IMG/VR virus record: IMGVR_UViG_3300008108_000296
Coordinates: 1 to 36,422 of that record
Direction: 5' to 3' (one strand)
Origin: a virus
DNA length: 36,422 nucleotides
Part shown: positions 26,201 to 33,025 of the stretch, in pieces
How the letters are laid out: the number at the start of each line of letters is the position of its first letter
Position numbering within the stretch: position 1 is the stretch's first letter
Position numbers and translations under genes: made by a program
Notes under the pieces: generated by a model
What the model saw: only the letters and a program-made list of their open reading frames with translations
The model's database searches: none
What the model was told of the DNA's origin: nothing

Positions 26201-26361
26201 AATAAGTTTTTAGACCTATCCGTTACCTTACCAGTTGTTTCCATCCATTCGTAGTATGCCTTTAAGAATAGATTGAAGTTGGCATAATCAGGATTATCCC
26301 GAACATACTCAGGTAACTGAGATAAAACCAGATTGGATGTTTTTTGATTATTGTCTATCAT
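23224..26361 (-). CDS. baseplate wedge-region structural protein in the gp7 position, 1045 aa
   Basis: The N-terminus (LVLSQLPEYVRDNPDYANFN, then LFLKAYYEWMETTGKVTDRS, and FFPRESLVSQEQAVKVARQL) is a domain common to large tail proteins of T4-like aquatic phages, where this gene sits between gp6 and gp8. Its length (1045 aa) is close to T4 gp7 (1032 aa), but I see no clear residue similarity to T4 gp7, so the equivalence is positional. The middle has at least four glycine-rich segments (VVDGGYGYSLKPN, IINGGTGYRINDS, QISNGGSGYQVND, IENYGEDYEFKPN) like those in gp6 and gp8. The start ATG overlaps the TGA of gp6 by 4 bp (ATGA), indicating translational coupling and 1:1 wedge assembly. Most likely a wedge component. 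Confidence 0.78.
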   Translation of the reverse strand: MIDNNQKTSNLVLSQLPEYVRDNPDYANFNLFLKAYYEWMETTGKVTDRSKNLLNYKDVDATTEEFIDYFNNEFLPFFPRESLVSQEQAVKVARQLYQSKGTPASYEFLFRVLYNTDVEIFNTKDSVFKASGGTWYIAKSLKLLSANPYFLQTKNYRIFGEVSKSIATIEAAVLVGNKTEIFISNIERLFNSGETVRIVDSNNQDVLFGGNILRAKIVGQISQIRVNPTSRGLTYQPGDPVVVYGGLNANVANPVGATAKVGEITKGSIQRINVVDGGYGYSLKPNTIIIIEDSAISGARANVASISPYLPPSFKIINGGTGYRINDSVVYEESTFAYVSEVDAQGTITNIRYTQTVNAQAIVGITAQVFSSNVQASGANIQTATAVGNARANVAFIPMDVIGFKKEIRLSNANFFFANVGTSTKDTTLANAFTFGSLTTFPISSIFVDNGGGGITKIPEITALSTYRTEDSFDEFSVNSSLESLGILGPVQISNGGSGYQVNDRIVFNGGRGQGPYANVTGVNGTGAITAVDFFIDPQYRTYPKWPLGGMGYTNDYLPSLSVTSANPSATGASLFIPGILGTGATFSPVVDRAGSVTTISIENYGEDYEFKPNVSIRIQDIVVSNVAIENLPQKDDVIYQGPTINLASYTARVNSVSLLSADANSQLSLYNLRVYNYDSKPNPKLPLVIDGKYISLPMANSAFPQFVQTYNYFDAVGNQTVYTRTYDKFGVITFGDGSAKANATFLNGLVIGEGQYLTTQGQPSSYDVLQSTKYNNFTYQITLEKEIAKYREVLLNLLHPTGTNVIGRYALKSNNNLFHHSQQGLYGGEPLAYYLGEHTSDALSITTSFTNKSNNVIKFNNKLGSNLEEFIFPNVSTIEIKNDRGVNIKSLVVDVNDAQDSITIASNVWLTFGNVAVVTGTSGTNTLNITSLTAQVDYENNGVYSNTSYPLKDIVYTGDSIKVNNNIYTVKSVNYSDDQIVLTTNLSSNENTLLSVKRNFIANSTISSNQIKIFGPIGLQYIPEIATEDGITLTTEDDRTILLG

Positions 26362-28436
26362 GTTGTTTTAGCGGTAACATTTACAATAATAGATTGTGGA
26401 TCAAATTCATCTACAGTAATAACTCTATTATATGTGGAAGAAATAATTGTTGTTGTTGGATTGGTGGTTACTGTTAATAGGCCTAAATCATTATTCACAT
26501 TCAATGGTGAAAATGCATCCAATGTAACAACACCTAAATTGTAGTCTACAGTACCAATATTACCTTTAAATACAGTCTTGACATTTGTTGTGTCATTGTA
26601 ATATAATCTCAACACACCATAACGGCCTTCAAGTGTAATTATACCTGCACCAGATGAACCTGTAGTATCTCCTGCTGCTGGTGTGATTTTAAGTATTGCT
26701 GATGTGTAACCTGTTCCTTTTGTTAGGACATTGATTTGTTTTATGGTACCGTTGTTTGTCATAACAGCTTCTGCTGTTGCACCTGTACCATCACCTAGTA
26801 TGGTAACTGTTGGTTGACCTTGATAACCAAAACCCGGATTAGTTATTGTGATAGATTCTGCACCACCTGTTGATGATGGTACTTCTTCAATGTAAAGGCC
26901 ATTAATTGTTTGTGCTAAATTTAATGGGTTTCTGTATACAACTGAAGGTGAACTGCCTATACCACTCAAAAACATACCACGCTTTAACCCTGCACCATAA
27001 TACAACTTGTATGTGGTTGGTGTAGATAGATTTGGATAAAATTTCTTCTGTAGTTGAATAGATATTTCGTTTGTAATTATAGAAGAATCAACTGAATTGA
27101 TTTGATTATTGAATTCAGATGATCTAAATGTAGAGTTAAAACTGTTTAGTGTTGACTTTGCATAGTTATTGATTGCAGTCTTGACATTTTCTTTTATCTC
27201 ACTTGCAGTCAATCTTGTTCTCTTAGGATCATACAATACATTTGCAGTGATTTGAATATAGGTATAATCTGGATCAACAATTGTTGGTTCTACGGTAAGA
27301 ACCGATATAGGTCTCAATACATCTTTAATCAGTTTTGATTTCTGATTTTCTGTCAACATATATGCACCAGATGGTTTCATTGCAATGAATACTTGCCCAT
27401 AAACTGGTGGATCATTCTCTTGGCCACCCCAAACATTCACTGAATCGAATGAGTAACCAAGATTGTTTTGTTGGATTGCTGTGATGTAATCTTCTTTGGT
27501 TACTGCACGACCTTGTGCTGAGTATGACTTTGGTGCCTGAAACTTGATTGATTCTATTGTTTCTCTATCACCACCCTGAGTTGCAGAGGTCAATGGATAA
27601 ATTCTTGTATTTGAATAACCTGATATTGAATCCATCAACACAAAATTGTTTGCACCAGTTGCAGCGGATCCATTTGTCACCACATAAGAAAGTGTGATAA
27701 TGTTGCCATTGGTCAATTTTTTACCTAGTACACCATTACCAAAACTAACTTCATAGAAACCTTTGACATTTTCTTGTAAGAAATATACCAAAGAAGAACC
27801 TGAGAGTGTTAGATAATCTTTTGCGTGGGTGTGAATATTGTAAAAATTGTTTGATGATGATTCACGCACCGAAACTGTTAATGTGGTTGTGTCCACATTT
27901 ATTTCAGGTATTTCAAATATTGATTTGATATTTGTGGTACTATCATAAGTGAAAGACAAAGATACTGGTGTACCTTGTTTCAATGTGATATTATCAAAAT
28001 TTGCTGTGTTATTCAATACTGTAACTGTAGAATTTTCAGTTGTCACAAAGCTGTAACTGACACCATCAATAGATTCTGCCAAAAATGATGTAAATTTAGG
28101 TAATGTTAATGATGCATCAGTAACTTGATTGACTTTTAAATTGATTGTGGCTGTCGGTGCAATTGAAGATTTTGGTACATAATCCAATGTTTTTGCATGG
28201 GAAACTACAGATGCTCTCTGTAATGCTGTGTCCAAGAATGTTTCGTTGGCCACCATGTTCAAGTAATAAGCATTGTATTGTGTATTGTACGCTAGAATGT
28301 CCAATAGTGTTGAAAGTGCAGAACCATCATAGTTATAATCTTTTAAAGTATCTTGTGACTGAAGAAAGCTCTTCAGGCTAGTTTTTATTTGATTAAAATC
28401 TAGTTCTGTTATATTGAAACCAGTATTTGCAGCCAT
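26358..28436 (-). CDS. 6: baseplate wedge subunit gp6
   Basis: A 692-aa protein. Its N-terminal region (FNITELDFNQIKTSLKSFLQ, DYNYDGSALSTLLDILAYNT, QYNAYYLNMVANETFLDTAL) carries the strongly conserved gp6/J-like baseplate signature. In T4, gp6 (660 aa) dimers form the inner ring that drives baseplate opening. A central part with AKTLDYVPKS and a domain around GGDRETIESIKFQAPKSYSA (YxAQGRAVTKEDY) is also typical. An additional glycine-rich insertion (ITNPGFGYQGQPTVTILGDG and VLTKGTGYTSAILKITPAAG, residues ~529-600) is shared with gp8. It starts one base after gp25 ends and its stop overlaps the next start. Confidence 0.92.
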   Translation of the reverse strand: MAANTGFNITELDFNQIKTSLKSFLQSQDTLKDYNYDGSALSTLLDILAYNTQYNAYYLNMVANETFLDTALQRASVVSHAKTLDYVPKSSIAPTATINLKVNQVTDASLTLPKFTSFLAESIDGVSYSFVTTENSTVTVLNNTANFDNITLKQGTPVSLSFTYDSTTNIKSIFEIPEINVDTTTLTVSVRESSSNNFYNIHTHAKDYLTLSGSSLVYFLQENVKGFYEVSFGNGVLGKKLTNGNIITLSYVVTNGSAATGANNFVLMDSISGYSNTRIYPLTSATQGGDRETIESIKFQAPKSYSAQGRAVTKEDYITAIQQNNLGYSFDSVNVWGGQENDPPVYGQVFIAMKPSGAYMLTENQKSKLIKDVLRPISVLTVEPTIVDPDYTYIQITANVLYDPKRTRLTASEIKENVKTAINNYAKSTLNSFNSTFRSSEFNNQINSVDSSIITNEISIQLQKKFYPNLSTPTTYKLYYGAGLKRGMFLSGIGSSPSVVYRNPLNLAQTINGLYIEEVPSSTGGAESITITNPGFGYQGQPTVTILGDGTGATAEAVMTNNGTIKQINVLTKGTGYTSAILKITPAAGDTTGSSGAGIITLEGRYGVLRLYYNDTTNVKTVFKGNIGTVDYNLGVVTLDAFSPLNVNNDLGLLTVTTNPTTTIISSTYNRVITVDEFDPQSIIVNVTAKTT

Positions 28437-28437
28437 C

Positions 28438-28830
28438 TTATCTATTTCTCTCTAAAAGAAGTGTTACTGTTGTCGGTAATGTTGCATTTTCTATGTAAAA
28501 TGTTATTGTGGCACTATATTGATTTGAATCTGGATCAGCAGAAACCCGGACACTATCTAACAATGCTCTCGGTTCATAGTTGTTTATGGTATCAGTAACT
28601 TCTCTTTCAATTAAACTTGCAACAAGTGGTGAGAAGTTTTCAAATAAAAGTGCATCAATATTAGAACCCAATTCAGGATCAAATGGTCTTTCATATTTTC
28701 TTGTTGACAACAAATTTCGGATTGATCTTATAACAGCCTTATTATCAAAACTTAAAGCAACATCACCTGTCACCGGTTTTTTGGTGAAAGTAAAGTCTAT
28801 GTCTGAGTATATTTTGGTTAAAGTTGTCAT
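28438..28830 (-). CDS. 25: baseplate wedge subunit gp25
   Basis: A 130-aa protein matching the gp25 family in length and pattern. It has YSDIDFTFTKKPVTGDVALS, the core AVIRSIRNLLSTRKYERPFD PELGSNI, and the conserved EPR motif at residues 86-88 (INNYEPRALLDSV). gp25-like proteins form the inner wedge ring with gp6 and gp53 in T4 and are conserved in contractile systems generally. It opens directly before gp6 with a one-base gap. Upstream is the second copy of the 76-bp element and a CATAAATA box, so a transcript may begin here; no clear Shine-Dalgarno sequence is visible (AAAAG only). Confidence 0.93.
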   Translation of the reverse strand: MTTLTKIYSDIDFTFTKKPVTGDVALSFDNKAVIRSIRNLLSTRKYERPFDPELGSNIDALLFENFSPLVASLIEREVTDTINNYEPRALLDSVRVSADPDSNQYSATITFYIENATLPTTVTLLLERNR

Positions 28831-28834
28831 CTTT

Positions 28835-28842
28835 TATTTATG
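28835..28842 (-). promoter_or_regulatory. possible late-promoter-like box (CATAAATA)
   Basis: CATAAATA on the minus strand, 7 of 8 bases of the T4 late element, lies just after the 76-bp element, as TATAAATA does at 7087. It is only 4 bases from the gp25 start, which would leave the transcript essentially leaderless. The parallel arrangement raises its interest, but the spacing argues against a normal promoter. Confidence 0.3.
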
Positions 28843-28846
28843 AGCT

Positions 28847-28922
28847 AAAAGTAAATGCGCTTTTTGGAATCTGAGTTCTGTCGGAGAAAATTCTTGGGCC
28901 GGAATGAGAAATTTCGAAATTT
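28847..28922 (-). repeat. 76-bp intergenic element, copy B
   Basis: The ungapped counterpart of 7111-7186 (64 of 76 identical). It starts at the last base of the gp5 stop codon and ends 4 bp before the CATAAATA box in front of gp25. It contains the palindrome AAATTTCGAAATTT at its gp5 end and the invariant core CTGTCGGAGAAAATTC. No other full copy was noticed in the window. Confidence 0.75.
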
Positions 28923-29878
28923 TAATCTCCAATGAATACTGTACCTGAACCAGTTTCGATAACATTGGTGCCTGGTGGATTACTATCAAAGTGACTGCCA
29001 GTACCATCATCACCAGTATCTGCCGTGTCTCCAATTCTTGCAGCACCCATCGTACCATGATTCATATTAATAGTGCTACCATTCATAACTATATCTCCAG
29101 CCACATTTAAGGTATAGTTACCATCAACCTTTTCCTGTACATTTCCCTTGACATATAGGTTTGCATTGCCATCCACCGTAATATTACAAACACCTTTGAT
29201 GTGTACATTATTGTCAGAAAGATAAACTTCATAGTTGTCTCCAACCACTTTGGTAACCTTTGACCCGTCAGGTGCAATCTCAAAGAATGTGTTGGCCTTA
29301 TGGTGTAGGTGTATCCTCTCAGCACCAGGTGTGTCATCCAACTCAAATACATGCCCTGCTTCAGTCTGTGTCACTCGGTTGTATGGGATTTTTGCATCAT
29401 ATTGTGATTCTGGCTCACTCCAGGTACCACCACTAGCCGTAGGCACACTGGTATCTAGGTTATTATTGTGGTAACCAATTGCAGTTTCTTCAATTTTTTC
29501 ATTTCTGTGTAGTCTGCTACTAGTAGGTTCACCTAGTGGATAAAATGAACCTTCTGAGAAACCTTTAGATGTGTTTGGTCCATTTTTTGGTATGCCTGGA
29601 AATATACCAATAATGACAGGTGCTTGACTAGATTCACCATCAGTGAAGAAACCAAACGCATAGTCACCTTCCAGAGGTGCACCGTCAGTCATTGACACAT
29701 TAGGTGGTAGGCACGGTAACGCCCAAGATAGACCATCCGTAGGCAATTCTTCAAGGTTGTCTGTGTGGTGACCGAACATACGGACACGCACCCGGCCTAA
29801 TCCTAATGGGTCGAATCTATCTTCAACGACACCTAACCACCAATGAAAACCATCTTTACCAATAAAATTGTTCATCAT
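28922..29878 (-). CDS. 5: baseplate hub spike gp5 (OB-fold plus beta-helix, no lysozyme)
   Basis: A 318-aa protein. Residues 10-95 are the OB-fold (FHWWLGVVEDRFDPLGLGRV, RVRMFGHH, then YAFGFFTDGESSQAPVIIGI FPG). Residues ~150-165 are a linker (GGTWSEPESQYDAKIPYN), and ~170-272 form the needle-type beta-helix with VxGNxxxxVxGN repeats (VKGNVQEKVDGNYTLNVAGD). T4 gp5 is 575 aa and carries a lysozyme domain between OB and needle; here the linker joins the two directly, as in many non-T4 spikes. The C-terminus has a PAAR-binding-like blunt end (GSGTVFIGD). ATG 29878 overlaps the TGA of the hub gene by 4 bp. It forms the trimeric spike under the hub. Confidence 0.9.
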   Translation of the reverse strand: MMNNFIGKDGFHWWLGVVEDRFDPLGLGRVRVRMFGHHTDNLEELPTDGLSWALPCLPPNVSMTDGAPLEGDYAFGFFTDGESSQAPVIIGIFPGIPKNGPNTSKGFSEGSFYPLGEPTSSRLHRNEKIEETAIGYHNNNLDTSVPTASGGTWSEPESQYDAKIPYNRVTQTEAGHVFELDDTPGAERIHLHHKANTFFEIAPDGSKVTKVVGDNYEVYLSDNNVHIKGVCNITVDGNANLYVKGNVQEKVDGNYTLNVAGDIVMNGSTINMNHGTMGAARIGDTADTGDDGTGSHFDSNPPGTNVIETGSGTVFIGD

Positions 29879-31248
29879 GTTGTAATCGCCTGTCTAACAC
29901 TCTTGTCTGAATTATTTGCACCTTCTTGTGCTTTTGGTAAGCTTTCTTTGGCCACTTCCAAAATTGTCTGATATGCAGTTTGCTTAATAATGTGTCGTAC
30001 CGCAGTGACAAGGTACTTACCTGAATACGTTTTATCCAGTTCTTTTGTATTGTTTGTTGGTTTTAGTGTGAAAAGGTTGAATTCAACTACTTTACCTGCT
30101 GTCAACCCCGAATCACCGGGTACAACCATCTTTAGTGCCGTGAAGTTTGCAAGTGAAATTGCAGCAGTTCTAAGTGGTAAGATTGTTTCAATGAAAATGT
30201 CTTTTGCAAAACCACCTTCTTTTTCTTTGATATAAGGTACATTTCCGTGGTTTGCATTACCTGTTGCAACCTTCAGTACACCTTCTGGTGATTGATTCAA
30301 AGCTTTATCAAAACGATTCTTCAATTCATTCAAAATACTACCAGGATTCAATTTTTCCATCGTGTTTTTCATCTTGTTATAATCAAAATCGGTCACATTG
30401 AAAGACCTTGTTAGTGGGTCGATAGATATCAATCTGTTTGCAAACGAACCGGATGTAATCTCTTGGAGTGCATCATATGTTTTGGAAAATTCATATTCAA
30501 TCACATTGAATGCTTTTTCTTGTAAGTCTTGTTTCTTGTTATCCAAATTCATCGGTTCATACTTATATGTCGCATAAACTTCATCTTTGTACATGGATTG
30601 TAGAGACCTGAAGTTAAAACCTTCTTTTGTTTCAAAAAACAACATATCCGCCGTACTGTTTTGTTTCTTTGGCCTTGCATATGTTGATACCCAACTAATG
30701 GCTTCAAATGGTTTCAACCTTGGAACAACAAAGTCATAAACACCAGTTGTTTCTTCAATTACATTGATGTTTTTTGGTTTGACCTTCAGTTTTTCCACCA
30801 ATACATCCTGCACAATTTCAGAAATTTTTTGGCCAGAATATGATTTACTTATTTTTGTCTGTTCTGAGAGCATCAATTCTTCTGAACAAAAATATAATTT
30901 GTATATTTCGGAGTTGTAATTGCCGCCAGGTTTTCTATCACCAATCTTATACACCCTAAAAATCTGGTCGTTTCCATTGGGACCATTTTTTATTTTACTA
31001 AAATTTACTTCAAGATATTCATTGCCTGATAACTGTAGAAGTTCAATGAAACCTTGTGCATCAACCAATGTCACATAACCGGAAGCTGCAAATGTGTAGA
31101 TATCTTCATAATATGAAAACTCCAACATTATTTTTTTAAGTTCTATTCTGTTACCACTCGATGTTAAAAAATTGAGTGTTTTTAAAGAATAGTCTTGCGG
31201 TGAATATGCACCAGAAGCTTCAACTGGAGTAAAATTATTTGTGTCCAT
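29875..31248 (-). CDS. baseplate central hub protein, gp27-like
   Basis: A 457-aa protein directly before gp5, with 4-bp overlap. Residues ~30-110 (LKKIMLEFSYYEDIYTFAAS, GYVTLVDAQGFIELLQLSGN, EYLEVNFSKIKNG) have the barrel-type pattern of hub proteins. Next come a helical segment (SKSYSGQKISEIVQDVLVEK) and FVVPRLKPFEAISWVSTYAR, the domain order of gp27/late-control-D hubs. A C-terminal barrel-like region (VPGDSGLTAGKVVEFNLFTL, YSGKYLVTAVRHII) also fits. T4 gp27 is 391 aa. In T4, gp27 trimers connect the gp5 spike to the tube. The identification rests on pattern and on the neighbouring gp5. Confidence 0.72.
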   Translation of the reverse strand: MDTNNFTPVEASGAYSPQDYSLKTLNFLTSSGNRIELKKIMLEFSYYEDIYTFAASGYVTLVDAQGFIELLQLSGNEYLEVNFSKIKNGPNGNDQIFRVYKIGDRKPGGNYNSEIYKLYFCSEELMLSEQTKISKSYSGQKISEIVQDVLVEKLKVKPKNINVIEETTGVYDFVVPRLKPFEAISWVSTYARPKKQNSTADMLFFETKEGFNFRSLQSMYKDEVYATYKYEPMNLDNKKQDLQEKAFNVIEYEFSKTYDALQEITSGSFANRLISIDPLTRSFNVTDFDYNKMKNTMEKLNPGSILNELKNRFDKALNQSPEGVLKVATGNANHGNVPYIKEKEGGFAKDIFIETILPLRTAAISLANFTALKMVVPGDSGLTAGKVVEFNLFTLKPTNNTKELDKTYSGKYLVTAVRHIIKQTAYQTILEVAKESLPKAQEGANNSDKSVRQAITT

Positions 31249-31250
31249 AA

Positions 31251-31910
31251 TTAACTCATCAAGTCTTGAAATTCTTTTTCTAATTGGTCAACATATTTTG
31301 AATTCAATATGTTAATGTTTCTCTTAGATTCATTTAAATCGAGTTCATAATCATAATTAGTCACTGCTGTTGGTTGTATGGTGATATCCAGATAACTCAT
31401 TGAATTGGCTGTTGACGAAGCACCATTTGCATATAAGTCGGAAGGAAGCTTAAATGTTCTAAGTTCGTCAATGCCAAAGGGGTGTGAGTATAGTAAACTC
31501 ACATATTCGTCAGGAGAAATGATGAATTTTTCTATTACTGTTTGGTCATCATCTGTACCACGGGTGGTTTTTGTGATAACTTTTTCGTAATGATGTAAAT
31601 CAGTCAAAGTATTACCATATTTTTCATTCACATACTCATTGAATTGTAATGAAGAAAGTGGCCAATCCCATTGTGGATCCAACATTTTGTTTGCAAACAA
31701 TACTATCCAATAACGATATGGATCATCATAGTACTTGTGTGCAACAATTTCTGGTGTATCACCTTCTTGTACATCATATTTGTAGTATACCATTGGATTC
31801 TTCAAAACTTCTGGCATAATACTAACTCTAGCCATAAGATTTGTCATAATGGTAGAAACACCATTATTATTTGTGTGAATTATTTTTGGAAGTGTATCAA
31901 AATATTGCAT
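31251..31910 (-). CDS. 53: baseplate wedge subunit gp53
   Basis: A 219-aa protein from the ATG at 31910 (MQYFDTLPKII). That start lies two bases past the stop of the upstream gene and has AAAGGA about 11 bases ahead; an ATG at 31922 would have no spacing to that site. The conserved gp53 segment is YYKYDVQEGDTPEIVAHKYY, DDPYRYWIVLFANKMLDPQW, DWPLSSLQFNEYVNEKYG (residues ~45-105), with a LysM-like beginning. In T4, gp53 clamps adjacent wedges together. An unusual element is SDLYANGASSTANSMSYLD (about residues 160-178), which resembles one unit of the Ala/Asn heptads otherwise found in fibre proteins. Confidence 0.9.
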   Translation of the reverse strand: MQYFDTLPKIIHTNNNGVSTIMTNLMARVSIMPEVLKNPMVYYKYDVQEGDTPEIVAHKYYDDPYRYWIVLFANKMLDPQWDWPLSSLQFNEYVNEKYGNTLTDLHHYEKVITKTTRGTDDDQTVIEKFIISPDEYVSLLYSHPFGIDELRTFKLPSDLYANGASSTANSMSYLDITIQPTAVTNYDYELDLNESKRNINILNSKYVDQLEKEFQDLMS

Positions 31911-31911
31911 T

Positions 31912-32910
31912 TCAATAACCATCCTTTTCTATTTTTTCTCTGTCTATCAATTCTATTTCCTTGAAACTAATCGACATTGTAGTCTGAACAGGTGAACCAT
32001 CTGTGTGTGAAGACCATCCGTTTGGTGCATAGTTCACATCAATATTTTCGATGACACATTCGGCAACTTTACCAATGTTTTTATTTTCTTCACCATTAAA
32101 GAAAAATTCCAAATTAAATGTTGATGGTGGTATAAAAAACATACCAGCAGCACCAGTAACAATCCTTGGTGCAGCATGTGTTTTAAACATCTTTACAATA
32201 TTTTTTACTGTAGTTGCCTCATCTTTTGAGAATGGTGTAAAAGTAAAAGACATTTGAAATGTTCTAAAATCTATACCATCAAACAATAATTGTTGTTGTG
32301 GATTGAGTGCAAGCCCTTGTGTAGCTAAACCTAATTTTGCAGCATTTGTTTGTGCTTTTGCTATAGCGCCTGCAGCCACGCCTGCGGCAAAATTAATTGG
32401 TCTAAAACCTTTTGCTTCTTTACTGTGTAATGATTCCAATACACTTGATGCAACCTCAAGTAAACTTGTTTGGTTGTATGAAGCGGCATTGGTAAATTCT
32501 AATGTATCTGGCATATACAAATTTATTCCGGCTATAAGCCTTGTTTTTCTTTGCGTAAATGCTATTTTTGTTTGTTCTGAAACAGCTCCAACGGCACTAA
32601 TTGATTTTTCGACAAAATCATTACCTTTAAATCCTTCTATTGCTGCATTTCCAATATCTGTTGCGCTATTTGCCACACCCTTAAAAATTTCAGAAAAACC
32701 ATATGATTGTCCTTTTTCATATCCAACAGGTTGAACTTCATTGATTCGGAATTGAACCACATGATTTCTTGTTGCAGATTGTAAATCTCTTGGATAAGAT
32801 AAAATCTCTACATTGTTTTTATTACCAAACAATTTACCCAAAGGACCTTTAAGTGCAGCTCCAGGAATTGATACGCCACCGATTGATGTTGGGATTGAAA
32901 TTATTGCCAT
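31912..32910 (-). CDS. baseplate/tail-tube junction protein, gp48/gp54 type
   Basis: A 332-aa protein, the first gene of the minus-strand series. The N-terminal half is Gly/Ala-rich (SIPTSIGGVSIPGAALKGPL). The C-terminal half carries the gp19-family tube-fold pattern: DGIDFRTFQMSFTFTPFSKD, then FNLEFFFNGEENKNIGKVAE, CVIENIDVNYAPNGWSSHTD and VQTTMSISFKEIELIDRE. T4 gp48 (364 aa) and gp54 (320 aa) are the two tube-like rings that start tube growth on the hub, and this protein fits either in length. A second tube-fold protein on the plus strand (34729-35430) may be the partner. AGAAAAGA is the only weak ribosome-binding candidate. Confidence 0.75.
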   Translation of the reverse strand: MAIISIPTSIGGVSIPGAALKGPLGKLFGNKNNVEILSYPRDLQSATRNHVVQFRINEVQPVGYEKGQSYGFSEIFKGVANSATDIGNAAIEGFKGNDFVEKSISAVGAVSEQTKIAFTQRKTRLIAGINLYMPDTLEFTNAASYNQTSLLEVASSVLESLHSKEAKGFRPINFAAGVAAGAIAKAQTNAAKLGLATQGLALNPQQQLLFDGIDFRTFQMSFTFTPFSKDEATTVKNIVKMFKTHAAPRIVTGAAGMFFIPPSTFNLEFFFNGEENKNIGKVAECVIENIDVNYAPNGWSSHTDGSPVQTTMSISFKEIELIDREKIEKDGY

Positions 32911-32938
32911 GGTCTTTTCTAAAAAGATTGATATATGT

Positions 32939-32946
32939 TATTTATG
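32939..32946 (-). promoter_or_regulatory. late-promoter-like box for the minus-strand baseplate series (CATAAATA)
   Basis: CATAAATA on the minus strand about 29 bp upstream of ATG 32910, 7 of 8 bases of the T4 late element. It lies in the 115-bp divergent intergenic region, 49 bp from a perfect TATAAATA that faces the other way, and is the natural start point for the long minus-strand unit. Confidence 0.5.
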
Positions 32947-32995
32947 TTGAATACGGAAACTTAGATGCAATGTTATTCATTAAATTTGGTTCCTT

Positions 32996-33003
32996 TATAA
33001 ATA
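32996..33003 (+). promoter_or_regulatory. T4 late promoter (TATAAATA) for the plus-strand series
   Basis: A perfect TATAAATA 22 bp upstream of ATG 33026, with the AAGGAG ribosome-binding site at 33011-33016. It would drive the zinc-finger gene and the gp4 series behind it. Confidence 0.65.
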
Positions 33004-33025
33004 AAATATAAAGGAGTATAAATTT

